Assembly: GCA_964637835.1 (NCBI GenBank) | Contig: CAZWYF010000001.1 | Coordinates: 62,001 to 126,000, forward strand | Direction: 5' to 3' | Origin: Glo-17 sp964637835 | GTDB taxonomy: Bacteria > Krumholzibacteriota > Krumholzibacteriia > LZORAL124-64-63 | DNA length: 64,000 nucleotides | In this document: in pieces, positions 34,268 to 42,676 of the stretch | Position numbering within the stretch: position 1 is the stretch's first letter | Layout: each line of letters begins with the position of its first letter | Position numbers and translations under genes: made by a program | The notes under the pieces: generated by a model | What the model saw: the letters and a program-made list of their open reading frames with translations, nothing else | The model's database searches: none | Told to the model about the DNA's origin: nothing

Positions 34268-36058
34268 TCAGGATCGGGGGATGAGCGAGGCGGGAACCTC
34301 GAGTTCCATCTCCAGCAGGGCCTGCGAGAGCGTCTTGCCCTGCGGATCGAGCATGAGCGAGACCGTCCCGCCGCCACCCAGCGAGCGCTCCATGAGGAAG
34401 TTGAGCGCCAGCAGGTTGGGCAGCTCGTGACGGATCACCCTGCCCCTGACGATGCCCTTGAAGAAGCGCTTGACCTCGCCGGCGGTGAGGGCCTCGCGCA
34501 GGAAGTCGAAGATCTCCGGCGAGCGGGCGCAGACGCCCACGTTGCAGGTGTCGCCCTTGTCGCCGGAGCGGGCGTGGGCCAGGGTGCGCAGGGTCACGCG
34601 CCGGGTGCGTCCCGGCCAGGTCTTGCGGCGCGGCCGGCGGGGCCGCGGGGCCGACACGTGATCGGGGGTGGGCGGCGGCGCGTCGGCGAAGCCGATGGTC
34701 TGCTCGTGTTCCTGCCCGTCGGGATGGATGGCCACCACCCGCGCGGTGACGCTGCTGCGCCGCATGAGCGCCGGCCAGTAGGCCACCACGGGCGAGGGCT
34801 TGGGGCGGCCGCCGGTCACCGCCATGCCGCTCGGACCGGAGAGGATGAGCGTGGGCAAGAGGACGCCGAAGTCCTGGACCCTGGCGCGGTCGTGGTCGCG
34901 CACGCCAAGACGCAGGAGCACCTCGGTGGTCTCCCAGCGGCCCAGGGTCTCGGGCCAGACGGTGCCGGTGCCCACCACCGAGGTGTGCGTGGCCTGGTAG
35001 CGATGGCCCAGGCGCTTCCAGAAGATGCGCGCGGCGGCCTCGGCCTTCTCGGTGGCCTCCGGCCCGCAGATCAGCACGGTGCCGGTGGCCTTCCAGCCGT
35101 CGTCGTAGGCCATGGAGACCTTGAACATCTCCGTGCGCGGTTCGCCCCGTACGCCGGAGATGCGCACGCGGTTCCGGCCAGCCTGTTCCACCTCGATGGT
35201 GTCGAACCGCGCCACCACGTCCGGGGTGATGTAGCTGACGGGGTCGCCCATCTCGTAGACCAGCTGCTCCTTGACCGTCTCGACGGAGACCAGGCCACCG
35301 GTCCCCTTGTGCTTGGTCACCTCGAAGGCGCCGTCGTCGCCGATCTCCACGATGGGGTAGCCGACGTGGGCCAGGTTGGGCACCTCCTGCCAGTCGGTGA
35401 AGTTGCCGCCGGTGGACTGGGTGCCGCACTCGAGGATGTGCCCGGCGACCACGCCGGCCGCGAGCCGGTCCCAGTCGGTCGCGTCCCAGCCGAACTCGTG
35501 GATCATGGGCGCCAGGGTGATGCCGGTATCGGTGACCCGTCCGGTGACGATCACCCGGCAGCCCGCCTGCAGCGCGCGCACCACCGGTTCGGCGCCCAGG
35601 TAGACGTTGGCGGCGTTGACGCGGTCGCGCACCGGGGTGAGCGGCTGCCCGGTCTCCATGTTGGCCAGGGGGTCGCCGGCTGCGCGCAGGGCGTCCAGGT
35701 CGGGCAGGATGTCGTCCCCGTCCACCACGCCCACGCGCAGGTCCAGGCCCTGCTCGCGGGCCAGCTGGGCGATGGCGCGGCCGAGCCCCACGGGGTTGAT
35801 GCCGCCGGCGTTGGTGATCACCGTGACGTCGCGCTCGACCATCAGCGGCAGGCACTCGCGCATCTGCTCGAGGAAGTCGCGGGCGTAGCCTGCCTGCGGG
35901 TCGCGGGCGCGCTGGGCCTGCAGGATGGACATGGTGACCTCGGCGAGGTAGTCGAGGGTCACGTAGTCCAGCGGGCCGCCCTCGATCTGGCGGCGGAGGG
36001 CGCCGGGGTCGTCCCCCCAGTAGCCGCCGGCGTTCCCGATCCGGATGGTGCGTCGCAT
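34268..36058 (-). CDS. AtuA-family protein (DUF1446), acyclic terpenoid/leucine catabolism
   Basis: A 596-residue protein of the AtuA family, present in citronellol/geraniol clusters of Pseudomonas and next to liu genes in many bacteria; its precise reaction is still unsettled. The N-terminal region RRTIRIGNAGGYWGDDPGAL and VTVITNAGGINP are signature segments. The C-terminal AtuA-like ferredoxin-fold domain is fused (LRTLAHARSGDKGDTCNVGV to LSQALLEMELEVP), giving the full length of the long form. It follows the degenerate lyase gene by 19 bases. It might handle CoA-linked intermediates of branched-chain or isoprenoid acid breakdown, in line with the carboxylase upstream. Confidence 0.85.
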   Translation of the reverse strand: MRRTIRIGNAGGYWGDDPGALRRQIEGGPLDYVTLDYLAEVTMSILQAQRARDPQAGYARDFLEQMRECLPLMVERDVTVITNAGGINPVGLGRAIAQLAREQGLDLRVGVVDGDDILPDLDALRAAGDPLANMETGQPLTPVRDRVNAANVYLGAEPVVRALQAGCRVIVTGRVTDTGITLAPMIHEFGWDATDWDRLAAGVVAGHILECGTQSTGGNFTDWQEVPNLAHVGYPIVEIGDDGAFEVTKHKGTGGLVSVETVKEQLVYEMGDPVSYITPDVVARFDTIEVEQAGRNRVRISGVRGEPRTEMFKVSMAYDDGWKATGTVLICGPEATEKAEAAARIFWKRLGHRYQATHTSVVGTGTVWPETLGRWETTEVLLRLGVRDHDRARVQDFGVLLPTLILSGPSGMAVTGGRPKPSPVVAYWPALMRRSSVTARVVAIHPDGQEHEQTIGFADAPPPTPDHVSAPRPRRPRRKTWPGRTRRVTLRTLAHARSGDKGDTCNVGVCARSPEIFDFLREALTAGEVKRFFKGIVRGRVIRHELPNLLALNFLMERSLGGGGTVSLMLDPQGKTLSQALLEMELEVPASLIPRS

Positions 36059-36077
36059 GCGGTGGCTCGCTCCTTGG

Positions 36078-36941
36078 TCAGGGGGTGCGCGCCGCCTGGT
36101 GGGCGCGGCGGTGTCGCGAGGTCCGCCCGGCCGGAGCCCGGCGCAGGCGGCCGCCCAGCCACCAGGCCGTCTCGGCCAGCAGCTCGGCATCGATCCAGGT
36201 GGCCACGTCCAGGCCCTGCAGCAGGTCCACCACGTCCTCGGTGGCGACCGTGCCGGTGGGCTGGCCGTCGAGGCTGCCGAGGGCGGCGTCGATGGTCTGC
36301 AGGCCGTGGCCGAGCAGGTCGCCGATGACCGCGGCGGCATGGGGGCCCTGGCGCAGGCGGAGGGCCAGGCGGTCGGGGCCGACCCGCGCGCCGCACGCCT
36401 CCCAGGTCGCGCGCACGTGGTCGCTCCCGGCGTCGCCCGTGTCCTCGGCCAGGCTCACCTCGTAGCAGCCGAGGTTGGCCAGCTCGCCGCACATCTCGGC
36501 GGCGATCTCCGGCGCCAGCGGGCCCTGCAGCGGACAGACCACCGCCGCGCGCAGCAGGCCGCGCAGGTGCAGACCGTGCTCGGCGGCCAGGCTGGCGGCG
36601 GCCTCGAGGCGGCGCAGCCAGGACTCGCGCGAGACGGCGTGGGTGGCCCGGCAGAGGCGGCCGGACGCGGGGACGGCCAGCTCGATCTCCGCGGCCCCCA
36701 CCTGCAGGGCGTGCTCGAGGTGGTCGGGATGGTCCAGCTGCAGCGGGTAGCGCAGGTCGTGCCGGTGAGGCAGGCCGGCGAGGGTGGTGAGCACCGCCGG
36801 CCGGTTCGCCCGGCCGAGGTGGATGTCGCGCAGGCCGGCGAGGATGAGGCGGTCGACCAGCTCGGTGCGCGCCGGCAGGGGCAGCGGCAGGTCCCGCGGG
36901 CCGATCTCGACGAGGCAGACGTGGCCAGGAAGATCCGCCAT
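36078..36941 (-). CDS. Degenerate HMG-CoA lyase-like TIM barrel protein
   Basis: A 287-residue homologue of hydroxymethylglutaryl-CoA lyase in the position of liuE. It keeps VEIGPRD with Arg16-Asp17, which in the family sit at the active site, and the terminal NVATED-like TVATEDVVDLL. But the metal-binding HxHD motif (HFHDT in family) reads LRLRQG at 194-199, and the GLGGCPYA loop with the catalytic cysteine is shortened to GSLDGQP (222-228), so no cysteine or histidine ligands remain. As HMG-CoA lyase it is predicted inactive; it may be a regulatory or repurposed homologue. Its ATG overlaps the carboxylase stop (TGATG). Confidence 0.7.
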   Translation of the reverse strand: MADLPGHVCLVEIGPRDLPLPLPARTELVDRLILAGLRDIHLGRANRPAVLTTLAGLPHRHDLRYPLQLDHPDHLEHALQVGAAEIELAVPASGRLCRATHAVSRESWLRRLEAAASLAAEHGLHLRGLLRAAVVCPLQGPLAPEIAAEMCGELANLGCYEVSLAEDTGDAGSDHVRATWEACGARVGPDRLALRLRQGPHAAAVIGDLLGHGLQTIDAALGSLDGQPTGTVATEDVVDLLQGLDVATWIDAELLAETAWWLGGRLRRAPAGRTSRHRRAHQAARTP

Positions 36942-38941
36942 CAGGCCCTGGCCTCCATGATCAGCAGGGGCTGACCCTCGAGCACCTGGTCGCCCACCTG
37001 GTAGAGGATCTCCTTGATCTTGCCGTCGCCGGGCGCGCAGATGCTGTACTGCATCTTCATGGCCTCGACCACCACCAGGGTGGCGCCGCGCGCGACCTCC
37101 TCGCCTTCCCGGCATTGCACCTGCACCACGATCCCGTTGATGGGTGCGTCGAGGTGCCCGCTCGCCTCCTCCTGCTCGGCCACGTGGGCGGGCACCGGCA
37201 ACGCGAAGGTGTGCACGTGATGACGGAAGTGCACCGTCACGGCGGTGGGCGTGGCGGTCACCGTGGCCTTGAGCGAGTGGCCGTCCAGCTCGGCGAACAG
37301 CCGGCGGCCCTGCAGGCGTGCGGTGGCCAGGATCTCGCGCTCCTCCAGATCCAGACGGTAGCGGCCGTCGGCCTCGCGGATCACCGCCACGATGATCTCG
37401 TGCCCCTCGTGGTCGAGCAGCCGCACCGCGTTGCGGGCCGGCCCGTTGAGCCGCCACTGGGGCAGGGACGACCACGGCGACCACGGATCGCTGGTCTGGC
37501 GGTCGCGCTGCTGGGCGCGGCGCGCGGTGCAGAGCGAGAGGTAGAGGGCGGCCAGGGCCTGGAAGCGGATCGGCGACAGGCCGTTGGTGCCCACGAGCAG
37601 GTCGGCGTGCTCCTGCAGGAAGCGGGTGGACAGGTCGCCGGCGATGAAGGGGCGCGAGTCGAGGATGTTGGCCAGGTAGTTCAGGTTGTGCGTCACGCCC
37701 ACGATCCGGTACTCCTCCAGCGCGCGGTTGATGCGCCGGATGGCCAGGGGTCGTCGCTCGTCCCAGCAGATGAGCTTGGCGATCATGGGGTCGTAGTGGC
37801 TGGAGATCTCGTCGCCCTCGCGCACGCCGCTGTCGATGCGCACGTGGCGCGACGGCTCCGGCTCGGCCATGAAGGCGATGCGCCCGGGGGTGGGCTTGAA
37901 GTCGTCGTCCGGGTCCTCGGCGTAGATGCGGGCCTCGATGGCGTGGCCCACCACGGGGATCTCCTCCTGCGCCAGGGGCAGGGGCTCGCCGCTGGCCACC
38001 AGGAGCTGCCAGCGCACCAGATCCTGGCCCGTGACCAGCTCGGTGACGGGGTGCTCCACCTGCAGGCGGGTGTTCATCTCCATGAAGTGGAAGCCGCCGT
38101 CCTCGCCCAGCAGGTACTCCATGGTGCCGGCGCCGACGTAATCGATGGCCTGGGCGGCGCGCACCGAGGCTTCGCCCATCTCCCGGCGCAGCTGCTCGGA
38201 GAGGCCGGGGGCCGGGGCCTCCTCGATGATCTTCTGGTGGCGGCGCTGGATGGAGCAATCGCGGTCGCCGAGGTAGACGGCGTTGCCGTGCTGGTCGGCG
38301 AAGACCTGCACCTCCACGTGCCGCGGGCGGGCCAGGAACCGCTCGAGCAGGACGGTGTGGTCGCCGAAGGCGTTCTCGGCCTCGCCGCGGGCGAGGTTCA
38401 GGGCCTCGGCGAAATCCTCGGCGCTCTCGACGATGCGCATGCCCTTGCCGCCGCCGCCCATGGCGGCCTTGATCAGCAGCGGGAAGCCGATCTCCCGGGC
38501 CGCGTCGGCCAGGACCTGGTCGTCCTGGTCCTCGCCGTGGTAGCCGGGGAGCATGGGCACGCCGGCCTCGGTCATCAGCTCCTTGGCCCGGCTCTTGTTG
38601 CCCATGGCGTCGATGGCCTCCGGCGGCGGCCCCACGAAGATCACGCCCTCCTCGGCGCAGCGTCGCGCGAAGCTCGCGTTCTCCGAGAGGAAGCCGTACC
38701 CGGGGTGCACGGAGTCCGCGCCGGTCTGGGCGATGGCCGCGAAGATGCGGTCCTGGTCGAGGTAGCTCTGGCGGCTCGCGGCCGGTCCGATCCGGACGGC
38801 CTCGTCGGCCAGGGCCACGTGCATGGCGTCGGCGTCGGCGTCGGAGTGCACGGCCACCGTGCGGATGCCCATCTGGCGGGCGGTGCGGATGACGCGACAG
38901 GCGATCTCCCCGCGATTGGCGATCAGCAGCTTGCGCAGCAC
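36941..38941 (-). CDS. liuD: Biotin-dependent acyl-CoA carboxylase alpha subunit (biotin carboxylase-BCCP), methylcrotonyl-CoA type
   Basis: A 666-residue ATP-dependent subunit. The N-terminal biotin carboxylase carries ANRGEIACRVIRTA, the ATP-grasp loop MGGGGKGMRIV, and ERFLARPRHVEVQVF with DRDCSIQRRHQKIIEEAPAP. The C-terminus has the biotin-attachment motif VVEAMKMQ near residue 630. The operon context, with carboxyltransferase, hydratase and acyl-CoA dehydrogenase, favours methylcrotonyl-CoA as substrate, but geranyl-CoA is possible given the AtuA gene. The GTG start at 38941 follows the hydratase stop by three bases. It is the fourth gene of the operon. Confidence 0.92.
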   Translation of the reverse strand: MLRKLLIANRGEIACRVIRTARQMGIRTVAVHSDADADAMHVALADEAVRIGPAASRQSYLDQDRIFAAIAQTGADSVHPGYGFLSENASFARRCAEEGVIFVGPPPEAIDAMGNKSRAKELMTEAGVPMLPGYHGEDQDDQVLADAAREIGFPLLIKAAMGGGGKGMRIVESAEDFAEALNLARGEAENAFGDHTVLLERFLARPRHVEVQVFADQHGNAVYLGDRDCSIQRRHQKIIEEAPAPGLSEQLRREMGEASVRAAQAIDYVGAGTMEYLLGEDGGFHFMEMNTRLQVEHPVTELVTGQDLVRWQLLVASGEPLPLAQEEIPVVGHAIEARIYAEDPDDDFKPTPGRIAFMAEPEPSRHVRIDSGVREGDEISSHYDPMIAKLICWDERRPLAIRRINRALEEYRIVGVTHNLNYLANILDSRPFIAGDLSTRFLQEHADLLVGTNGLSPIRFQALAALYLSLCTARRAQQRDRQTSDPWSPWSSLPQWRLNGPARNAVRLLDHEGHEIIVAVIREADGRYRLDLEEREILATARLQGRRLFAELDGHSLKATVTATPTAVTVHFRHHVHTFALPVPAHVAEQEEASGHLDAPINGIVVQVQCREGEEVARGATLVVVEAMKMQYSICAPGDGKIKEILYQVGDQVLEGQPLLIMEARA

Positions 38942-38944
38942 GGT

Positions 38945-39742
38945 CTACTCCCGTTCGGGCGCCCAGGCGGGCGGTCGTTTCTCGAAGAAGGCGGCGAGGC
39001 CCTCGCGCCCCTCGGGGCGCGAGCGCAGCTCGGCGATGAGCAGGGCGGTCTCGCGGATCAGGCCATCGTCCACGGGGTGGCCCCAGACCCGCTGGACCAG
39101 CTCCTTGACGGCGGCCTGGGCGCCGGGGGCGCCGGCGAGGATCGCGGCCTGCCAGTCGGCCGCGGCCGCGTCCAGGTCCCCGGTGATCTGGTGGATCAGG
39201 CCGGCCTGCAGGGCGGCCTCGGCGTCGATGGTCTCGGCGGTCAGCGCGCTGTGCCGGGCCCGGCGAGGTCCCAGGGCCCGGACCACGTAGGGCGAGATCA
39301 CCGAGGCGGCCAGGCCCAGGCGGGCCTCCGAGAGGCAGAAGCGGGCCCGCGGGTCTGCGATCACCGTGTCGCAGCAGCTGACCAGCCCCAGGGCGCCGCC
39401 GTAGGCCGCGCCCTGGACCAGGCCGAGCACGGGGCGCTCGAAGGTGTCCAGGTGGCGGAGCATCCGGGCCAGCCGGACGGCGTCGTTGAGGTTCTCCTGG
39501 CGCTCGGCGTCGGCCATGGCGCGCATGTCGCCGAGGTCGGCCCCGGCACAGAAGTGCTTGCCCTCGGCGCGCAGGACCAGCGCCCGCAGGTCCGCGAGGT
39601 TGGTGGCCCACTGCAGCAGCTCGTCCAGCTCGCCGATCATCGTGGCGGAGAGCGCGTTGTGCACGTCGGGCCGCGCGAGGGTGAGGGTGGCCACGCCGAG
39701 GTCGTCCACCGTGGCGTGGCAGGTGGTTCGTATTTCTTCCAT
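38945..39742 (-). CDS. liuC: Enoyl-CoA hydratase/isomerase, 3-methylglutaconyl-CoA hydratase-like
   Basis: A 265-residue crotonase-fold enzyme. It has the HF-C-AGADL oxyanion-hole motif (KHFCAGADLGDM, residues about 62-72) and GAAYGGALGLVSCCDTVIA with the second oxyanion glycine region. The retained Glu in SEARLGL at about 142 sits where hydratases place a catalytic acid. In the liu pathway the hydratase acts on 3-methylglutaconyl-CoA to give HMG-CoA. The position between carboxyltransferase and biotin carboxylase genes supports that assignment; the sequence alone does not separate it from related hydratases. Confidence 0.85.
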   Translation of the reverse strand: MEEIRTTCHATVDDLGVATLTLARPDVHNALSATMIGELDELLQWATNLADLRALVLRAEGKHFCAGADLGDMRAMADAERQENLNDAVRLARMLRHLDTFERPVLGLVQGAAYGGALGLVSCCDTVIADPRARFCLSEARLGLAASVISPYVVRALGPRRARHSALTAETIDAEAALQAGLIHQITGDLDAAAADWQAAILAGAPGAQAAVKELVQRVWGHPVDDGLIRETALLIAELRSRPEGREGLAAFFEKRPPAWAPERE

Positions 39743-39750
39743 GCGGTCTC

Positions 39751-41358
39751 CTACATGCGGAAGACGCCGAAGCGCGTGGGCTCCACCGGCGCGTTGAGCG
39801 CGGCGGAGATGCCGAGGCCCAGCGTGTCGCGCGTCTGCGCGGGATCGATGACGCCGTCGTCCCAGAGGCGGGCGCTGGCGTAGTAGGGGTGGCCCTGCTC
39901 CTCGTAACGGGCGCGGATGGGGGCCTTGAACTGCTCGGCCTCCTCCTCGGTCCAGGTCCGGTTCTCGCGGGCGAGGCCGTCGGCCTTGACCGTGGCCAGG
40001 ACGTTGGCGGCCTGCTCGCCGCCCATCACCGAGATGCGGGCACTGGGCCACATCCACAGCAGGGTGGGGTCGTAGGCGCGGCCGCACATGCCGTAGTTGC
40101 CGGCGCCGTAGCTGCCACCCACCAGGACGGTGAACTTGGGCACGCGCGCGCAGGCCACCGCGGTGACCAGCTTGGCGCCGTGCTTGGCGATGCCCTCGGC
40201 CTCGGCCTTCCGGCCCACCATGAAGCCGGTGATGTTCTGCAGGAAGACCAGGGGGATGCCGCGCTGGCAGCAGAGCTCGATGAAGTGGGCGCCCTTGAGG
40301 GCGGAGTCCCCGTGCAGGATGCCGTTGTTGCCCAGGATGCCCACGGGGTAGCCATGGAGGTGGGCGAAGCCGGTGATCAGGGTGTCGCCGTACCGGGACT
40401 TGAACTCGTCGAACTCCGAACCGTCCACCAGCCGGGCGATGACCTCGCGGATGTCGAAGGGCCGCTTGAGGTCGGTGCCCACGATGCCATAGAGCTCCTC
40501 CGCCGGATAGAGCGGGGCGGTGGGCTCGCGCAGCTCCAGGCTCAGGGGCTTGCGCCGGTTCAGGTTGGCCACCGCGCGGCGGGCGAGGGCCAGGGCGTGG
40601 CGGTCGTCCAGGGCGAGGTGGTCGGCCACCCCGGAGAGGCGGGTGTGCAGGTCGGCGCCGCCCAGCTCCTCGGCGGTGACCTCCTCGCCGGTGGCGGCCT
40701 TGACCAGGGGCGGACCGCCCAGGTAGATGGTGCCCTGCTCCTGGACGATGATCGCCTCGTCCGCCATGGCCGGCACGTAGGCGCCGCCGGCGGTGCACAT
40801 GCCCAGCACCACGGCGATCTGCGCGAGGCCGCGGGACGACATGTTCGCCTGGTTGTGGAAGATGCGGCCGAAGTGGTCGCGGTCGGGGAAGACCTCGTCC
40901 TGGTAGGGCAGGTTGGCGCCGCCGGAATCCACCAGGTAGACGCAGGGCAGGTGGCAACGGTCGGCGATCTCCTGGGCCCGCAGGTGCTTCTTCACCGTCA
41001 GCGGATAGTAGGTCCCGCCCTTCACGGTGGCGTCGTTGGCCACCACCATGCACTCCTGGCCCTCGATGCGGCCGATGCCGGTGATGATGCCGGCGGCCGG
41101 AACCGCCTCGCCATAGACGCCGTGGGCGGCCAGCTGGCTGAGCTCCAGGAACGGCGAGCCCGGATCCAGCAGGCCACCGATGCGATCGCGGGGCAGCAGC
41201 TTGCCGCGGGCGAGGTGGCGGGCCTGGGCCTTCTGGCCGCCGCCGGCGCGCACCGTCGCGAGCATCGCGGCGAGATCGGCGAGGACCTCGCGCATGGCGC
41301 GGTCGTTCTCCTGGTAACGCTCGCTGCGGGTCAGGACCTGGCTGCGGATGACGCTCAC
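39751..41358 (-). CDS. liuB: Acyl-CoA carboxylase beta subunit (carboxyltransferase), methylcrotonyl-CoA type
   Basis: The 535-residue carboxyltransferase partner of the biotin carboxylase encoded two genes downstream. It has both halves of the crotonase-like fold: GKLLPRDRIGGLLDPGSPFLELS near the N-terminus, GGAYVPAMADEAIIV, and NITGFMVGRKAEAEGIAKHGAKLV with GAGNYGMCGRAYDP in the second half. The length and NITGFMVGRK suit methylcrotonyl- or geranyl-CoA carboxylases rather than propionyl-CoA. Its GTG start overlaps the dehydrogenase stop (GTGA). Confidence 0.92.
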   Translation of the reverse strand: MSVIRSQVLTRSERYQENDRAMREVLADLAAMLATVRAGGGQKAQARHLARGKLLPRDRIGGLLDPGSPFLELSQLAAHGVYGEAVPAAGIITGIGRIEGQECMVVANDATVKGGTYYPLTVKKHLRAQEIADRCHLPCVYLVDSGGANLPYQDEVFPDRDHFGRIFHNQANMSSRGLAQIAVVLGMCTAGGAYVPAMADEAIIVQEQGTIYLGGPPLVKAATGEEVTAEELGGADLHTRLSGVADHLALDDRHALALARRAVANLNRRKPLSLELREPTAPLYPAEELYGIVGTDLKRPFDIREVIARLVDGSEFDEFKSRYGDTLITGFAHLHGYPVGILGNNGILHGDSALKGAHFIELCCQRGIPLVFLQNITGFMVGRKAEAEGIAKHGAKLVTAVACARVPKFTVLVGGSYGAGNYGMCGRAYDPTLLWMWPSARISVMGGEQAANVLATVKADGLARENRTWTEEEAEQFKAPIRARYEEQGHPYYASARLWDDGVIDPAQTRDTLGLGISAALNAPVEPTRFGVFRM

Positions 41359-42575
41359 GCCGCGTCTCCCTTCAGCCGGCGGCTCCTGGCCGCGTCCGAG
41401 CCGTCGGGGTGCGACTCCTCGAACAGCTCCCGGCCGATGAGCAGGCGGCGGATCTCGCTGGTGCCGGCGCCGATCTCGTAGAGCTTGGCGTCACGCAGCA
41501 GGCGTCCGGTGGGGTACTCGTTGATGTAGCCGTTGCCGCCGAGGATCTGGATGGCCTCCAGGGCCTGCAGGGTGGCGGTCTCCGCGGCGTAGAGGATGGC
41601 GCCGGCGGCGTCCTTGCGGGTGGTCTCGCCGCGGTCGCAGGCCCGGGCCACGGCGTAGACGTAGGCGCGGGCGGCGTTGGTCCGGGTGTACATGTCGGCG
41701 AGCTTGGCGCGGATGAGCTGGAACTCGCCGATGGCGCGGCCGAACTGCTCGCGGTCGTGGACGTAGGGGACCACGGTGTCCAGGCAGGCGCGCAGGATGC
41801 CCAGCGGGCCGGCCGCGAGCACCACGCGCTCGTAGTCCAGGCCGCTCATGAGGATCTGCACGCCCTTCTCCGGTGGACCCAGCACGTTCTCGGCGGGTAT
41901 CTCGCAGTCCTCGAAGACCAGCTCGCAGGTATGCGAGCCGCGCATGCCCAGCTTGTCCAGCTTCTGGGCGGTGGTGAAGCCGGGCAGGCCCTTCTCGACC
42001 AGGAAGGCGGTGATGCCCTTGATGCCCCGGTCGGGGGCGGTCTTGGCGTAGACCACCAGGACGTCGGCCTCCGGGCCGTTGGTGATCCACATCTTGGTGC
42101 CGTCGAGCACGTAGTGGTCGTCCTGCTTCCGGGCGCGCAGCTGCATGCCGCCCACGTCGCTGCCGGCGTCGGCCTCGCTCATGGCCAGCGCGCCGACGTG
42201 CTCGCCGGAGACCAGCCTCGGCAGGTACTTCTGCCGCTGGGCGTCCGTGCCGTTGCGGAAGATCTGGTTGACGCAGAGATTCGAGTGCGCACCGTAGCTC
42301 AGGCCGATGGAGGCCGAGGCGCGGCTGATCTCCTCCATGGCGACCACGTGGGCGAGGTAGCCCAGGCCCGCGCCGCCGTACTGCTCGGCCACGGTGATGC
42401 CCAGCAGGCCGGCGTCGCCGAACTTGCGCCACATCTCCGGCGGGAAGGCGTTCTGCTCGTCCACCTGTGCGGCGACGGGTGCGATCTCGCGGGCGGCGAA
42501 CTGTTGCACGTGCTGGCGCAGCAGTTCCACCTCTTCGCCCAGGGCGAAGTTGAGCTCGGAATAATGCGTGGCCAT
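41355..42575 (-). CDS. liuA: Acyl-CoA dehydrogenase, isovaleryl-CoA type
   Basis: An FAD enzyme of 406 residues and first gene of the operon. The acyl-CoA dehydrogenase signatures are present: ALAMSEADAGSDVGGMQL, GLDYERVVLAAGPLGI and QFGRAIGEFQLIRAKLADM. The tail has QILGGNGYINEYPTGRLLRDAKLYEIGAGTSE (shown in part as QILGGNGYINE and RLLRDAKLYEIG). It matches isovaleryl-CoA dehydrogenases, in which the catalytic Glu lies in an earlier helix (LDYERV here) rather than at the usual C-terminal position. It should oxidise isovaleryl-CoA to 3-methylcrotonyl-CoA for the carboxylase. The ATG at 42575 follows GAGGGG; the shared upstream region carries two palindromes. Confidence 0.92.
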   Translation of the reverse strand: MATHYSELNFALGEEVELLRQHVQQFAAREIAPVAAQVDEQNAFPPEMWRKFGDAGLLGITVAEQYGGAGLGYLAHVVAMEEISRASASIGLSYGAHSNLCVNQIFRNGTDAQRQKYLPRLVSGEHVGALAMSEADAGSDVGGMQLRARKQDDHYVLDGTKMWITNGPEADVLVVYAKTAPDRGIKGITAFLVEKGLPGFTTAQKLDKLGMRGSHTCELVFEDCEIPAENVLGPPEKGVQILMSGLDYERVVLAAGPLGILRACLDTVVPYVHDREQFGRAIGEFQLIRAKLADMYTRTNAARAYVYAVARACDRGETTRKDAAGAILYAAETATLQALEAIQILGGNGYINEYPTGRLLRDAKLYEIGAGTSEIRRLLIGRELFEESHPDGSDAARSRRLKGDAA

Positions 42576-42602
42576 GGTTCCCCTCGGGATGACGGTCCGG
42601 GG

Positions 42603-42627
42603 CAGTCCGGACTGACCAGACATGGTC
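42603..42627. promoter_or_regulatory. Palindromic operator candidate in the liuA-nhaC divergent promoter
   Basis: CAGTCCGGACTG (42603-42614) is a perfect 12-base palindrome. It is abutted by GACCA-GACA-TGGTC (42614-42627 with GACCA at 42614-42618 and TGGTC at 42623-42627). Both lie 28-52 bases upstream of liuA. The symmetry points to a dimeric regulator; the regulator gene is not in the window. Confidence 0.45.
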
Positions 42628-42676
42628 ACTTTGAATGGGCGATCTCGCCAGGGTCGCCGCCACGAGGACCGGCGCC

